A DNA stretch of 64,000 nucleotides from Halorussus aquaticus (GCF_024218795.1 NZ_CP100400.1:3162001-3226000), one strand, 5' to 3'. Shown: positions 8,202 through 18,225, counted from the stretch's first letter. The notes: generated from the sequence alone by a model not told the origin. Numbers and translations are program-made.

Positions 8202-8209
8202 TTTATACG
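8202..8209 (+). promoter_or_regulatory. TATA box for the UPF0200/UPF0201 pair
   Basis: TTTATACG is centred about 27 bp upstream of the ATG at 8233, which is leaderless-promoter spacing. It probably drives both downstream genes, whose gap is only 8 bp. Confidence 0.6.
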
Positions 8210-8232
8210 CAACTCCGCACTACCGATACCCA

Positions 8233-8805
8233 ATGAGAGTAATCGGAACCGTCGGCTTGCCGGGGAGCGGCAAGGGCGAGGCCGCCACCGTCGCCGAGGA
8301 ACTCGCCATCCCCGTCGTGACGATGGGTGACGTGATTCGCCGGGAGTGCCGCGACCGGGGACTCGACCCGGCCGAGCACCACGGCGAAATCGCCAGCGCG
8401 CTTCGGGAGGAGAACGGTCCCGACGCCATCGCCCAGCGGTCGCTCCCCGTCGTCGAGGAGGCGCTCGACGGGAGCGACACCGTCCTCGTGGACGGCATCC
8501 GTGCGGGCGTCGAAGTCGAGCGCTTCGAGGAGGCGTTCGGCGACGCGTTCACGCTGGTCAGCATCGAAGCGCCGTTCGAGGTCCGGGCGGAACGCGTCGA
8601 ATCGAGGGGTCGAGACGCCACCGACGCCGAAACCCTCCGGGAGCGCGACGAGCGCGAGCGCGGGTTCGGCATGGACGAGGCCATCGCCCGCGCCGACGCC
8701 GCGATAGACAACACCGCGACGCTGGAGGCGTTCCACGAGAAGATTCGCGCCCTGCTGACCGAGGGCGTCGAGGGACTCGAACGCGAACGCGCACAGGAGG
8801 CCTGA
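8233..8805 (+). CDS. UPF0200-family nucleotide kinase-like P-loop protein
   Basis: Adenylate-kinase/dephospho-CoA-kinase-like P-loop NTPase of 190 aa. The Walker A motif GLPGSGKG is at residues 8-15. GDVIRRE follows, as in nucleotide monophosphate kinases, with a lid-like ERVESRGRDATDAE later. It belongs to the archaeal UPF0200 family, whose substrate is not established. The start is leaderless at the ATG at 8233. The next gene, of the UPF0201 family, follows after 8 bp, an arrangement conserved in archaea that suggests a shared role, possibly in RNA or nucleotide metabolism. Confidence 0.85.
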   Translation: MRVIGTVGLPGSGKGEAATVAEELAIPVVTMGDVIRRECRDRGLDPAEHHGEIASALREENGPDAIAQRSLPVVEEALDGSDTVLVDGIRAGVEVERFEEAFGDAFTLVSIEAPFEVRAERVESRGRDATDAETLRERDERERGFGMDEAIARADAAIDNTATLEAFHEKIRALLTEGVEGLERERAQEA

Positions 8806-8813
8806 TTCGACCA

Positions 8814-9233
8814 ATGATATACAGCATCGACGTGCAGATTACCGCACCCGTCGCCGACACCGAAATCGCGGACCGAGTCGCCACCGCCATCACCAACATC
8901 TTCCCCGGTGCCGAAACCGAGAAGCGCCACGGCGAAATCTCGGCGGAGACCCACTCGCTCGACCACTTCTCGGAACTGCTGCACCGTCAGGAGATACTCG
9001 ACACCGCTCGCGGCGAGTTCTTCGGGAGTCGCCGTGGGAACACCCTCGCGTTCGACCTGAAGAAACAGGCCGCCTTCGAGGGCGTCGTCAACTTCGCGGT
9101 CGGTAACCCCGACGAACTCGGCGACATCCACGTTCGAGTTCGCGTCGAAGAGCCGAGCGTCGAGGAGTTCGTGGACCGCGTGGCTCCGCCGACGGAGGAA
9201 GGGAAACCCGTCACGCAGGACGACTTCGAGTAG
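8814..9233 (+). CDS. UPF0201-family RNA-binding-domain protein
   Basis: 139-aa protein beginning MIYSIDVQITAPV, with a fold related to the L5-type RNA-binding domain (DUF54/UPF0201). Recognisable parts are the TNIFPGAETEKRHGEI strand-turn region and the LDTARGEFF / TLAFDLKKQAAF blocks. The exact biochemical role is unknown. It sits 8 bp after the UPF0200 gene and is probably co-transcribed. The ATG at 8814 is the only sensible start; the longer open frame upstream overlaps the preceding gene. Confidence 0.82.
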   Translation: MIYSIDVQITAPVADTEIADRVATAITNIFPGAETEKRHGEISAETHSLDHFSELLHRQEILDTARGEFFGSRRGNTLAFDLKKQAAFEGVVNFAVGNPDELGDIHVRVRVEEPSVEEFVDRVAPPTEEGKPVTQDDFE

Positions 9234-9440
9234 AAAAGACAGAAAGATTACGTTTATTCGGATTTTACTTCCCCAAGCCATCACGGGTTAACGAACTTCT
9301 ACTGCCATTTTTCGGCAGCTACTCGACTAGTCCGACGAGACTAATCAGATTTAGAGACTATTTTGACTATTTATGTATGGTTCAAAATACTTAATTCAGA
9401 CACGTTTGAATTCCTGGCAATGACTACCGCCAAACACGTT

Positions 9441-9509
9441 AGGAAATATACTAATTCTCGTGAAACCGTTCGGTCCGGAAATCCGACTATCGGGAACTCC
9501 GCGGAGGTG
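9441..9509 (+). promoter_or_regulatory. Promoter and Shine-Dalgarno site of the giant protease gene
   Basis: The 281-bp gap before the protease is AT-rich. AAATATAC at 9444-9451 is a plausible TATA box, giving a transcript start near 9475 and a leader of about 40 nt. GGAGGTG at 9503-9509, five bases before the ATG at 9515, is a strong ribosome-binding site. Most other genes here look leaderless, so this one differs in its translation signal. Confidence 0.45.
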
Positions 9510-9514
9510 CCCGT

Positions 9515-12500
9515 ATGAGTCGGGACCGGTTCTACGCAATCTTCCTCGCGGTTCTGCTGGTCGTCTCGGCGACGACTGCGGCCGTCCCGGCGTCGGCGTT
9601 CGCTCCGAACGCCGTCCCAGCGGTCGCGTCCGACGCGGCCGGAAACACCGCAGGTAACGACGAGACGACGACACTGACGACGACCACGACACGGACGACG
9701 ACGACCGTGACACGGCCAACGACGACTGCGACCGCCGGAAACGACGAGACGACGACGCTCTCGACGACGACGACGAAACGGTCCGAGCGGTCGTCTCGGA
9801 AGTCGGACCCCAACGTCTCCTCGTCGCTACTCGAACGCGTGGAGTCGTCCGAGAGCGGTCCGAGTGCCGACAGCGTCGGCGACACCGAGTTCGTGCAGGT
9901 CGTCGTTCGGGCCGCTTCTGGACGGAGTGACGAGGCCGCCCGACTCGTGGGAACCCACGGCGGCGACGTGCGGACTCGTCACGAGAATCTCGTGCAGGCG
10001 CGTGTGCCCGCGGGAGCGGTGCAGGCGCTCGCGGCCTCGCCAGCGGTCGAGTTCGTTCGCCGACCGCGCGAGGCGGTCGCCACCGACGTCACGAGCGAGG
10101 GCCTGCGCAACATGGACGTCGGGACCGTCCACGAGACGAACTACACCGGCGAGAACACCACTGTCGCGGTAGTGGACCTCGGTTTCGACGTGACCAACCC
10201 CGAAATCACGGACCAACTCGTCGATTGGCGAAACTTCAGTTCGCCGGAGAGTCCCCGGACCATGGCGAACGAGAGCGGTCTCCACGGGACCGGCACCGCC
10301 GAACTCGTGGCCGAAACCGCACCGAACGCCTCGATAATCGCGGTGAAGGTGAACTACCCTCTCGAACTCTACGACGCCATCGACTGGATAAAGAACAACA
10401 CTTCGGCCGACGTGGTCTCGATGTCCGTCGGGTGGTACAACGTCGGTCCGCTCGACGGGTCCGCGGAGATGAACCGCGAAATCAGGACCTCCGTCGAGTC
10501 CGGCACTCCGTGGGTCGTCTCCGCCGGAAACGAGGCCGACGGCAATCACTGGAACGGAACGTGGTCGAACCCCGACGACGACCAGTGGATGAACTTCCGC
10601 AGCTCGGACGAGCGGATGAACGTCACCCCCGCAGGCGGTTCCGGGACGCTCAGAACGGCGATTAGCTGGAACGACTGGCCCGTCAGCCACGAAGACTACG
10701 ACGCGATTCTGGTCAACGAGAGCGGGGACGTGGTCGATTTCTCGGCTACCGTCCAGAACGGCACGCAGCGTCCCACGGAGTACATCTACCACTACGCGAC
10801 GGAGAACGTCTATCTGAAACTTCGGAACCACGACGCCAACGGGTCGGCCGACTTCGACGTCTTCTTCCGGGGGAGCGCCGACCCCGAGTACGACACGGCC
10901 GCGAGAAGTGTCACCATCCCGGCGACCGGCCCGAGGGTCATCACGGTCGGGGCCGCGTACTACGGAACGAACGAACTCGAGGACTTCTCCTCGCGCGGCC
11001 CGACCATCGACGGCCGCCGAAAGCCCGACGTGGTCGCGCCGGACGGCGTGAGTTCCACGGCGTATCCCGACGGGTTCTACGGTACCTCCGCGGCCACGCC
11101 CCACACCGCGGGCGTGGCGGCGCTGATGCTCGACGCGGACCCGACTCTCACGCCAACCGAAGTCAAAGAGCGCCTGCGGTCCTCGGCGGTCCCCCTGCGC
11201 GGGACCGAACCGAACAACCGGACCGGCTACGGTCTGGTGGACGCCGACGGCGCGATTCGGTCGGTCGAGGAGCGGTACCCCGACCGCGTGACCTACTCGG
11301 GGTCCGTCTCCGAGGCCGACGGCGACCCCGCGGTCAACGACCCCGTCCGTGCCTACGCGCTAGATTCGTCTCGGAGACACAGTAACGCGACCGACGCCGC
11401 AGGGAACTTCTCCATCGACGCCTCGGGTGGCAACGACAGCTACGTTCTCGGCTACTATCAGGGCGACTCCGGGTCGATGCTCGACGACGGGTCGCCGGAC
11501 CTGCAGGCGCTCGACCTCGTGAACGGGTCGAGTTCGACCGACCTCGGCGACGTGACGCTTCCGCAGGCACACGTCCTGAACGTGACGGTCGTGGACGAGA
11601 CCGGGACTCCCGTCCCGAACGCCGACGTGGAAGTCGCGGACTTCGTCCACGAAGGCGGCAACCACGCCTACGTCTCGCACTCGGCCGAGACCGACGCCGA
11701 CGGGAAACTGGTCGTCGGCGCGGCGGCGGGCATCGAAGTCTCCGGCGACGTGCGGGTGACGGCGGCCCCGCCGGACGGCAGTTCGCGGTTCGCCGGGCAG
11801 AACTACTCGGACGTCATCGACGTGCAGAGCGACACTAACGTCACGCTCACGCTGAACGGGAAGGGTGCCACGGTCTCCGGACGAGTGACCGACGCCGACG
11901 GAACCCCCTCCGCGGACGACGGTATCCTCGTCGCCAGCGACGCGACGGGGTACCTCGAGGTGGTCACGACCGACAAGACGGGGCGCTTCACCGCCACCGG
12001 CGTCGAAGAGGGCGACCCCTACTCGGTCGGCTACTTCCAGAACTGGAGTTCGGCCACGACCTTCCCCAAGGATGGAACCGCCGACATCTACACGCTAGCA
12101 CGGGTGAACGTCACCGGTGACGAGGACATTGGCACTCGTCCCGTCCCGAACGCCTCGCTCCTGAACGTTCGCATCGTGGACGAGAGCGGCGACCCGGTGA
12201 CCGACGCCACCGTCGAGGTGGACCACAACCGTCTGGGACTGACCAGCGGTCTCGGCAACGTCTCCATCGACCCTCAGGGGTACCTAGCTCCCGGCGAAGG
12301 CCGCGGCATCGAGATGACGGGTGACGTCGAGATTACGGTCACGCCGCCCGACACTCCGCGCTACGTGAATCGGACGTACGCGCGGAATCTGACGATCGAC
12401 GGCGACCGGAACGTCACCGTCCAGTTAGAGAATCAGGACGTCGGGTCACCCGACATCTCGGCGTTCGACGTGTCTGTGACCGGCCAAGACGTGGACCTCA

Positions 12501-15500
12501 CGTTCGAGTCCAACGAGCAGTTGTCGAACGTCACGGTCGAACTCGGCGGCGACGCCGCCGGAACCCTGACGCTCGTGGACTTCTCGGAGACGAACAAGTC
12601 GGGCACGTACGTCTACAGCGCCGACGTCTCGTCGGGCCGCGACGGCACCTTCCGTGCCACGCTGCTCGACGCCGAGGACGCCGACGGGTACGACGGTGCG
12701 AACGGGCAGTCCGACTCCGCGACCGCGGACGCCGAGGCCCCGTCGGTGAACGTCACGCTCCGCGACGCCACCGACGGTAACGGCGTCGTGAACGACGGCG
12801 ACGAGGTCCGCATCGAGGCGACGGTGGTCGAGAACGGGACGAGCGTGGCGAACGTGACCGCGGACGCGACCGGTCTCGGTGCCGGAGCAGTCGAACTCGC
12901 ACACCAGAGCGACGACACCTACGCCGCGACGATGATGGTCGATAGCGCAGACAACGGCACCGCGACCGTCACGGTGAACGCGACCGACGAAACCGGCAAC
13001 GTGAACGCCGACGACGGGTCGATAGAAGTGGACAACTCGGCCCCAGATATTAGTTATTTCAATGTCACTTCCTTCTCTGTGGAGACGGCACTCAGTATCA
13101 GAATTCACTCCAACGAAGAATTGGCGACTCAGCGAGTGAATCTAATCAATTCCCGTGGGGACGTGGTCGAAACGTTCACCAACCTAAGCCGCACGAGTCA
13201 CTCTGAGAACATATACGAGGCCACCTACGAAGTCGAAAACGATAGCGAGTACCGCGCCAACCTCGTCACCGCTACCGACGCGGCGGGCAACGCCTTCGTC
13301 GGCAACGCGACTGACAACACCACGGTGGACACGACTGCACCGGAAATTACGGACCTCGACCTGACGACCGACTCCAGAACGCTCGACGTGTCGCTGTCCG
13401 CCGACGAACCGCTCGACGCGTCCTCCGTGGTCGCCGAGGTCACGGACGAAAGCGGCACCACGGTCGCCACGCTGAACTCGTTCAACGGGACCGAGGCGAC
13501 GAACGAGTACGCGGACAGCTACGACCTCCCCGACGGCGTCAACGGGACGTGGACCGTGAACGTCACGCGGGCCGAGGACGACCACGGTCTCGACGGCGCG
13601 TCGGGCCAGAACGCGTCGGCGTTCGTGGACACGGTCGCGCCGACCGTTTCTAACTTCACCGCCACGTTCGAGAACGGCACCGTCACGGTCACGTTCGACG
13701 CCGACGAGTCGCTCTCGACCGACCCGGGCGACACGGTGGTCGAGATTTACGATGCGAACGGCGACTTCGCGGCGGGGAAGAACGCCGTCGCGCGCGGAAG
13801 TCGGGCCTACGAGGTCACGTACGCCGTCGCGGGAGGCGTCGAAGGAAACTACACCGTCGAACTGGCGAGTGCCGAAGACGAGGCGGGCAACGGCGGTGCC
13901 GGTGGAGAGAGCGACACGGCGTTCGTAGACACCAGTTCCCCCGCCGTCTCGAATCTCACGGCGACCAACCCCGAGAACAAGACGATTCGAGTCGCGTTCG
14001 ACGCGGACGAGTCGCTGAGCGACGTCTCGGTCGCCGTCACGGGTCCAGAGAGCGCGACCCTGACGGAGGCCGACTTCGCCCCCGACGCCGGGACGTACGT
14101 CGCGACGTACGCCGTCAGCGATGACGGCGAGTACGAGGTAACGCTGGAGACCGCGACCGACGCGCACGACAACGACGGTGCTGGCGGTCAACGCACCGAC
14201 GTAACCGTCGATTCGACTGCGCCGAACGTCACGGACTCCGAAGTGACCAACGCCGACGGCGACGCCGCGGTCTCGGACGGCGAACGCGTGTCGGTGGTCG
14301 TGACCGCGTCGGACGAGTTCAGTACCGTCGAGAACGTCACCGCCGACGCCTCCGAACTCGGCGCTGGCACGGTCGAACTTGTTGGTTCGGACGCCGACGG
14401 CGTCTACCGAGGCAACTTCACGGTGGACGCGTCGAACGTCCCGGACGGAACCGCCGCGCTCTCAGTGACCCTGACGGACGTGCGGGGCAACGCCGAGGAA
14501 ACGGTCGTCCGCAGTCTCCTGCTCGACGCCCGCAAGCCGAACACGACCCACACGCTCGGCGGGACGCGGAACGAAAACGGCTGGTACAACTCCTCGGTCG
14601 AAATCAACCTCACCGCCAGCGACGGAACGTCCGGCACGGCAACGACCGAGTACCGCCTCACGAGCGACTGGACGACCGACGGCAACTGGACGACCTACGA
14701 CGGGAACGTCACGGTCTCTGCGGACGGGTCGTACACCATCACGTACCGGAGTGTAGACCACGCAGGAAACGCCGAGGAGAACCGGACCGCCGAGTTCGAC
14801 GTGGACGCGACTCCTCCGATGACCACCCTCGGAACGAACGCGACGCCGAACGAGAACGGCTGGTACACCTCCGACGTGAACGTGACGCTCACGGCCATCG
14901 ACGTGTCCAGCGGCGTGAACGCGACCTACTATCGCGTGGACGGCGACTGGAAGCAGTACGACGCCAGTACGGGCGTCCACCTGACGACCGACGGGAATCA
15001 CACCGTCGAGTTCTACAGCGTGGACGAGGCAGGAAACGAGGAAGCCCACCGGACTCGGACGGTCAAAATCGACACGAAGAAGCCGACTCTCTCGGACCCG
15101 CCGGAGCTGAACCGGACCGAGGGAATTCTGCCCGAACAAGCCGTTCGAGTCGTCGTGAACGCCACCGACGGTAACGGCGTCGCCGACGTTATCGTGGACG
15201 GCAAGCGGGTCGGAGAGAACGGCGAGGGCTTCGTTCCGGCCGCACCCGCGCTCGGCAACCACACCTTCGAGGTGGTCGTCCGCGACGTGGCGGGCAACGA
15301 GGTGACGGTCAGTAACGAATCGACCGCGTACAGCGTGGGGCGGACGGTCGAGATGCGCCGGACCGCCAACGACGCCTTCTCGGCCGAGACGAACGACACG
15401 AACGTCGGCGAGGTGTCCATCCAAACCGACGCGACGAACGAGACCAGCGCGAGCGTCTCGGTCGGTACCGCGAAGACGAACCCCGAACCGAAGCGGACCG

Positions 15501-17011
15501 ACCCGAAGGGGACCTCGCTGTACTTCCCGCAAATCGACACGTCGGTCCCGAACGACGACATCACGAACGCGACGGTCACGGTGACGGTAGACCGGTCGCG
15601 GGTTCGTCAGAAGTACGTCCGGCCCGACTCGGTGGCGTTCTGGGTCGAGGAGGAGAACCGAGCGACGGGTTGGGAGACGGTGGACGCCCGACGAATCGAC
15701 GCCAGCGAATCCGACGGCACTTACACCTACGAAGTCGAGGCCCCCCACTTCTCGACCTACGCCGTCACGGGCGAGACGGAGTCGGCGGCCCCGAACGCGT
15801 CGCTCGGCGTCGCCAGCGACTCGCCGACGCCCGGTAACGTCACCCTCACGGCGTCCTACGGCGACGGCTACTCTGGCGTCGACCCGGCGAACGTCACGCT
15901 CCGGTTCGAGGGAACCGACCGGACCGCCGAGGCGACGGTGGGCGAGTCGGCTCTCACCTACACGCGAAACCTCAGTGCGGGCACCTACAACGCCACGCTG
16001 TTCGTGACCGACAACGCGGGCAACTCGCTCGCCGAACCCGAGACGGTCTCGTTCTCCGTCGAGAAGTCCGCCGGAGGCGGTGGCGGCGGCGGAGGCGGTG
16101 CGAACGTCCCCGACCCGTCGGTGCAGGTGCGAGTGACCGACCTGACGGCGAGCAGTCTCCGGGCGAAGGTCGTCAGCGCGCGCTCGGACTCGCCGGGGGA
16201 CGTCGCGCCCGACGGCGGCATCTCGGCGGGCGACGTGACCGTCCGGGAACTCCGCGTCACACCCGCGAGCAGCGACCCCGAACCCCGGTTCTTCGTCGAC
16301 GCCAGCGTCACCGAGGCGCCCCCGGGCGGCGCGAACGCGCCCGACGCCCCCGCGTTGGGCTACCTCCGCGTCGGCACGACGTTCATCTCCACGTCGGCGC
16401 TGGCCGAGGTCGGCGTCGAGTTCGCGGTGCCCGCCGACGCCGCGGCCGCGCCCGAGAACGTCGTGGTCTATCGTCTCGACGGCGACTCGTGGCGCGCGGT
16501 CGAAACCGAGGTCGTCGAAACCGGCGGCGGGCGGTACGTCCTGCGCGCGGCCGCCTCGGACACCGGCACCTTCGCGGTCGGCGTCCGGAGCGGCGCGGTC
16601 TCGGTGACGGACGCGTCGGTCGGCGCGAGCAGCGTCGCGCCCGGCGACACCGTGGCAGTCACCGCGACGATGGAGAACACCGGCGACGGCGTCGGCGCGA
16701 CGACCGCGAGAGTCTCGGTGGACGGCGACGTCGTCGCCCGGGAGCAGGTCGAACTCTCGGCCGGTGAGTCGAAAACCGTCACCGTCGAGGTGACGCTCGA
16801 CTCGCCCGGGACCCACGAACTCTCGGTGAACGGCGCGTCGGCCGGGTCGGTCTCGGTCGGCGGCGAGACGACGAGTTCAGACGGAAACGACCCCGGCGAG
16901 ACGACCGGCGGCCCCACCGACGACGGAAGCAGTGGCGCTATCCCCGGGTTCGGCGTCTCGGCGGCGCTGGTCGCACTGGTGGCGGCGCTACTGGTCGCCC
17001 GGTCTCGCTGA
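9515..17011 (+). CDS. Giant secreted subtilisin-like (S8) surface protease with Ig-like repeats and PGF-CTERM anchor
   Basis: 2,498 aa. Order: Sec signal peptide (about 1-30); Thr-rich, probably O-glycosylated linker (about 48-90); propeptide-like region; S8 catalytic domain with Asp221 in VAVVDLGFD, His257 in GLHGTGTAE, oxyanion Asn in SAGNEADG and Ser525 in YGTSAATPHTAG. Next come carboxypeptidase-regulatory-like domains (about 590-980) and many Ig-like modules with VDTxAP joints and ADESLS strands. Two modules with the NENGWY motif follow (about 1680-1850), then a Gly9 stretch, a PGF-pre-PGF domain (about 2200-2360), a CARDB-like domain, and the tail PGFGVSAALVALVAALLVARSR cut by archaeosortase A. 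No cysteine is seen and N-glycosylation sequons are frequent. It should be a cell-surface protease or adhesin; the substrate is unknown. Confidence 0.9.
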   Translation: MSRDRFYAIFLAVLLVVSATTAAVPASAFAPNAVPAVASDAAGNTAGNDETTTLTTTTTRTTTTVTRPTTTATAGNDETTTLSTTTTKRSERSSRKSDPNVSSSLLERVESSESGPSADSVGDTEFVQVVVRAASGRSDEAARLVGTHGGDVRTRHENLVQARVPAGAVQALAASPAVEFVRRPREAVATDVTSEGLRNMDVGTVHETNYTGENTTVAVVDLGFDVTNPEITDQLVDWRNFSSPESPRTMANESGLHGTGTAELVAETAPNASIIAVKVNYPLELYDAIDWIKNNTSADVVSMSVGWYNVGPLDGSAEMNREIRTSVESGTPWVVSAGNEADGNHWNGTWSNPDDDQWMNFRSSDERMNVTPAGGSGTLRTAISWNDWPVSHEDYDAILVNESGDVVDFSATVQNGTQRPTEYIYHYATENVYLKLRNHDANGSADFDVFFRGSADPEYDTAARSVTIPATGPRVITVGAAYYGTNELEDFSSRGPTIDGRRKPDVVAPDGVSSTAYPDGFYGTSAATPHTAGVAALMLDADPTLTPTEVKERLRSSAVPLRGTEPNNRTGYGLVDADGAIRSVEERYPDRVTYSGSVSEADGDPAVNDPVRAYALDSSRRHSNATDAAGNFSIDASGGNDSYVLGYYQGDSGSMLDDGSPDLQALDLVNGSSSTDLGDVTLPQAHVLNVTVVDETGTPVPNADVEVADFVHEGGNHAYVSHSAETDADGKLVVGAAAGIEVSGDVRVTAAPPDGSSRFAGQNYSDVIDVQSDTNVTLTLNGKGATVSGRVTDADGTPSADDGILVASDATGYLEVVTTDKTGRFTATGVEEGDPYSVGYFQNWSSATTFPKDGTADIYTLARVNVTGDEDIGTRPVPNASLLNVRIVDESGDPVTDATVEVDHNRLGLTSGLGNVSIDPQGYLAPGEGRGIEMTGDVEITVTPPDTPRYVNRTYARNLTIDGDRNVTVQLENQDVGSPDISAFDVSVTGQDVDLTFESNEQLSNVTVELGGDAAGTLTLVDFSETNKSGTYVYSADVSSGRDGTFRATLLDAEDADGYDGANGQSDSATADAEAPSVNVTLRDATDGNGVVNDGDEVRIEATVVENGTSVANVTADATGLGAGAVELAHQSDDTYAATMMVDSADNGTATVTVNATDETGNVNADDGSIEVDNSAPDISYFNVTSFSVETALSIRIHSNEELATQRVNLINSRGDVVETFTNLSRTSHSENIYEATYEVENDSEYRANLVTATDAAGNAFVGNATDNTTVDTTAPEITDLDLTTDSRTLDVSLSADEPLDASSVVAEVTDESGTTVATLNSFNGTEATNEYADSYDLPDGVNGTWTVNVTRAEDDHGLDGASGQNASAFVDTVAPTVSNFTATFENGTVTVTFDADESLSTDPGDTVVEIYDANGDFAAGKNAVARGSRAYEVTYAVAGGVEGNYTVELASAEDEAGNGGAGGESDTAFVDTSSPAVSNLTATNPENKTIRVAFDADESLSDVSVAVTGPESATLTEADFAPDAGTYVATYAVSDDGEYEVTLETATDAHDNDGAGGQRTDVTVDSTAPNVTDSEVTNADGDAAVSDGERVSVVVTASDEFSTVENVTADASELGAGTVELVGSDADGVYRGNFTVDASNVPDGTAALSVTLTDVRGNAEETVVRSLLLDARKPNTTHTLGGTRNENGWYNSSVEINLTASDGTSGTATTEYRLTSDWTTDGNWTTYDGNVTVSADGSYTITYRSVDHAGNAEENRTAEFDVDATPPMTTLGTNATPNENGWYTSDVNVTLTAIDVSSGVNATYYRVDGDWKQYDASTGVHLTTDGNHTVEFYSVDEAGNEEAHRTRTVKIDTKKPTLSDPPELNRTEGILPEQAVRVVVNATDGNGVADVIVDGKRVGENGEGFVPAAPALGNHTFEVVVRDVAGNEVTVSNESTAYSVGRTVEMRRTANDAFSAETNDTNVGEVSIQTDATNETSASVSVGTAKTNPEPKRTDPKGTSLYFPQIDTSVPNDDITNATVTVTVDRSRVRQKYVRPDSVAFWVEEENRATGWETVDARRIDASESDGTYTYEVEAPHFSTYAVTGETESAAPNASLGVASDSPTPGNVTLTASYGDGYSGVDPANVTLRFEGTDRTAEATVGESALTYTRNLSAGTYNATLFVTDNAGNSLAEPETVSFSVEKSAGGGGGGGGGANVPDPSVQVRVTDLTASSLRAKVVSARSDSPGDVAPDGGISAGDVTVRELRVTPASSDPEPRFFVDASVTEAPPGGANAPDAPALGYLRVGTTFISTSALAEVGVEFAVPADAAAAPENVVVYRLDGDSWRAVETEVVETGGGRYVLRAAASDTGTFAVGVRSGAVSVTDASVGASSVAPGDTVAVTATMENTGDGVGATTARVSVDGDVVAREQVELSAGESKTVTVEVTLDSPGTHELSVNGASAGSVSVGGETTSSDGNDPGETTGGPTDDGSSGAIPGFGVSAALVALVAALLVARSR

Positions 17012-17035
17012 TAGAACCGCTCGCGCGAACCATCT

Positions 17036-17089
17036 CTTCGTCCCGGCGAACTGGTCTTCGTCTTCTTCGTCCCGGCGCACTGGTCTTCG
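17036..17089. repeat. Two 25-bp near-identical direct repeats
   Basis: A 25-bp unit starting CTTCGTCCCGGCG and ending ACTGGTCTTCG occurs at 17036-17060 and 17065-17089 with one mismatch, followed by a partial third copy. It lies in the gap between the convergent protease and esterase genes. Its role is unknown. Confidence 0.8.
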
Positions 17090-17151
17090 CCCGGCCCACT
17101 CACGCCGTCGCGCTTCGAGTGCGGTCGCTCCGTAGACGCGACGAGTTCGGC

Positions 17152-18099
17152 TCACAGCGACCGGAGGTCCTCGCCGATGTCGTCCAGCGCCTCGTCGGCC
17201 GCGCTCACCGACTCGCTCGTGCTGAGGAAGCCGTGGGGCTGGTCGGGGTGGTGGTCGTGGCGGACCGCGACGCCCGCGGCGTCGAGACGCTCCGCGTACG
17301 CCGCGCCCTCGTCTCGGAGGGGGTCGAACCCGCAGGTGACCACCGTCGCGGGCGGGAGTCCCGACAGGTCCGGCGCCCGCAGCGGCGAGGCGTAGGGGTT
17401 CGCCCCGTCCACCTCGCTCCGGAGGTAGCGGTCCCAGAACCAGCGCATGTCGGTCTCGGTCAGGAGCGGGCCGTCGCCGTTCTCTTCGTAGGAGTCGGTG
17501 TCGAAGGCGTAGTCGGTGATGGGGTAGAGCAGGAACTGCCGGTCCGGAGCAGGCCCGTCCTGCTCGCGCGCTCGCAGGGCCGTCACCGCGGCGAGGTTCC
17601 CGCCCGCGCTCGTGCCCCCGACTGCGAGGCGCGCGGGGTCGCCCCCGAACGCCGAGGCGTTCTCCTCGGTCCACCGGAGCGCGGCGACTGCGTCGTCCAC
17701 TGCGGCGGGGAAGGGGTGTTCCGGCGCGAGTCGGTAATCGACCGAGACGACGACGCACTCCCCCCGTCGCGCGAGTCGGCGACAGACGCCGTCGATGGAG
17801 TCCAGCGTGCCGAGGACCCACCCGCCGCCGTGGTAGTAGACCAGCACCGGCGCGGGGTCGCCGGTCGCGGGGTTCGAGTCCCGATAGACTCGAATGGGAA
17901 TCTCCGTCTCCGGACCCGGAATCGCTAAATCGCGGACGAACTCGACCTCCGGCGGGTCGCCGCCGGAGAACACCTCGTCTTCGATTCGGCGGGCGGACTC
18001 GACCGACATGGCCGACCACTCTGGGACGCCCGCGGCTTCGATTTCCTCGACGACGTCCGCGACTTCGGGGTCGAGTTCGGTTCGCAGGGGCGTGGGCAT
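17152..18099 (-). CDS. Alpha/beta hydrolase, HSL-family esterase
   Basis: 315-aa hormone-sensitive-lipase-type esterase, probably cytoplasmic. The oxyanion-hole motif HGGGW is at residues 90-94, the nucleophile Ser164 lies in GGTSAGG, the acid is in CGFDPLRDE and the His in DQPHGFL. SVDYRLAPEHPFPA is the usual family block. The ATG at 18097-18099 gives the normal N-terminus; 26 extra upstream residues in the frame were rejected. It should hydrolyse short-chain esters; the natural substrate is unknown. Confidence 0.88.
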   Translation of the reverse strand: MPTPLRTELDPEVADVVEEIEAAGVPEWSAMSVESARRIEDEVFSGGDPPEVEFVRDLAIPGPETEIPIRVYRDSNPATGDPAPVLVYYHGGGWVLGTLDSIDGVCRRLARRGECVVVSVDYRLAPEHPFPAAVDDAVAALRWTEENASAFGGDPARLAVGGTSAGGNLAAVTALRAREQDGPAPDRQFLLYPITDYAFDTDSYEENGDGPLLTETDMRWFWDRYLRSEVDGANPYASPLRAPDLSGLPPATVVTCGFDPLRDEGAAYAERLDAAGVAVRHDHHPDQPHGFLSTSESVSAADEALDDIGEDLRSL

Positions 18100-18225
18100 G
18101 TTCCGGGGGTTTGTCGGCGAACGGGAAAGTACTGGTCCCGTTTCGCCCGAATCGGACGCCCCCGGTCCCTTCCGCATCTCTTCGCTGCCGCAACGCCGAT
18201 ATCTGACCGTGGAGTGGATTCGGTG

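Noticed and set aside
9660-9790. ACG-rich low-complexity stretch as a possible CRISPR-like or satellite repeat
   Set aside because: It is the in-frame Thr-rich linker of the surface protease; there are no spacers or regular repeats.
14462-16816. 784-aa open frame on the minus strand
   Set aside because: It is antisense to the giant protease. High GC with G/C third positions makes long mirror frames; the translation is Arg/Val/Asp-rich without any domain.
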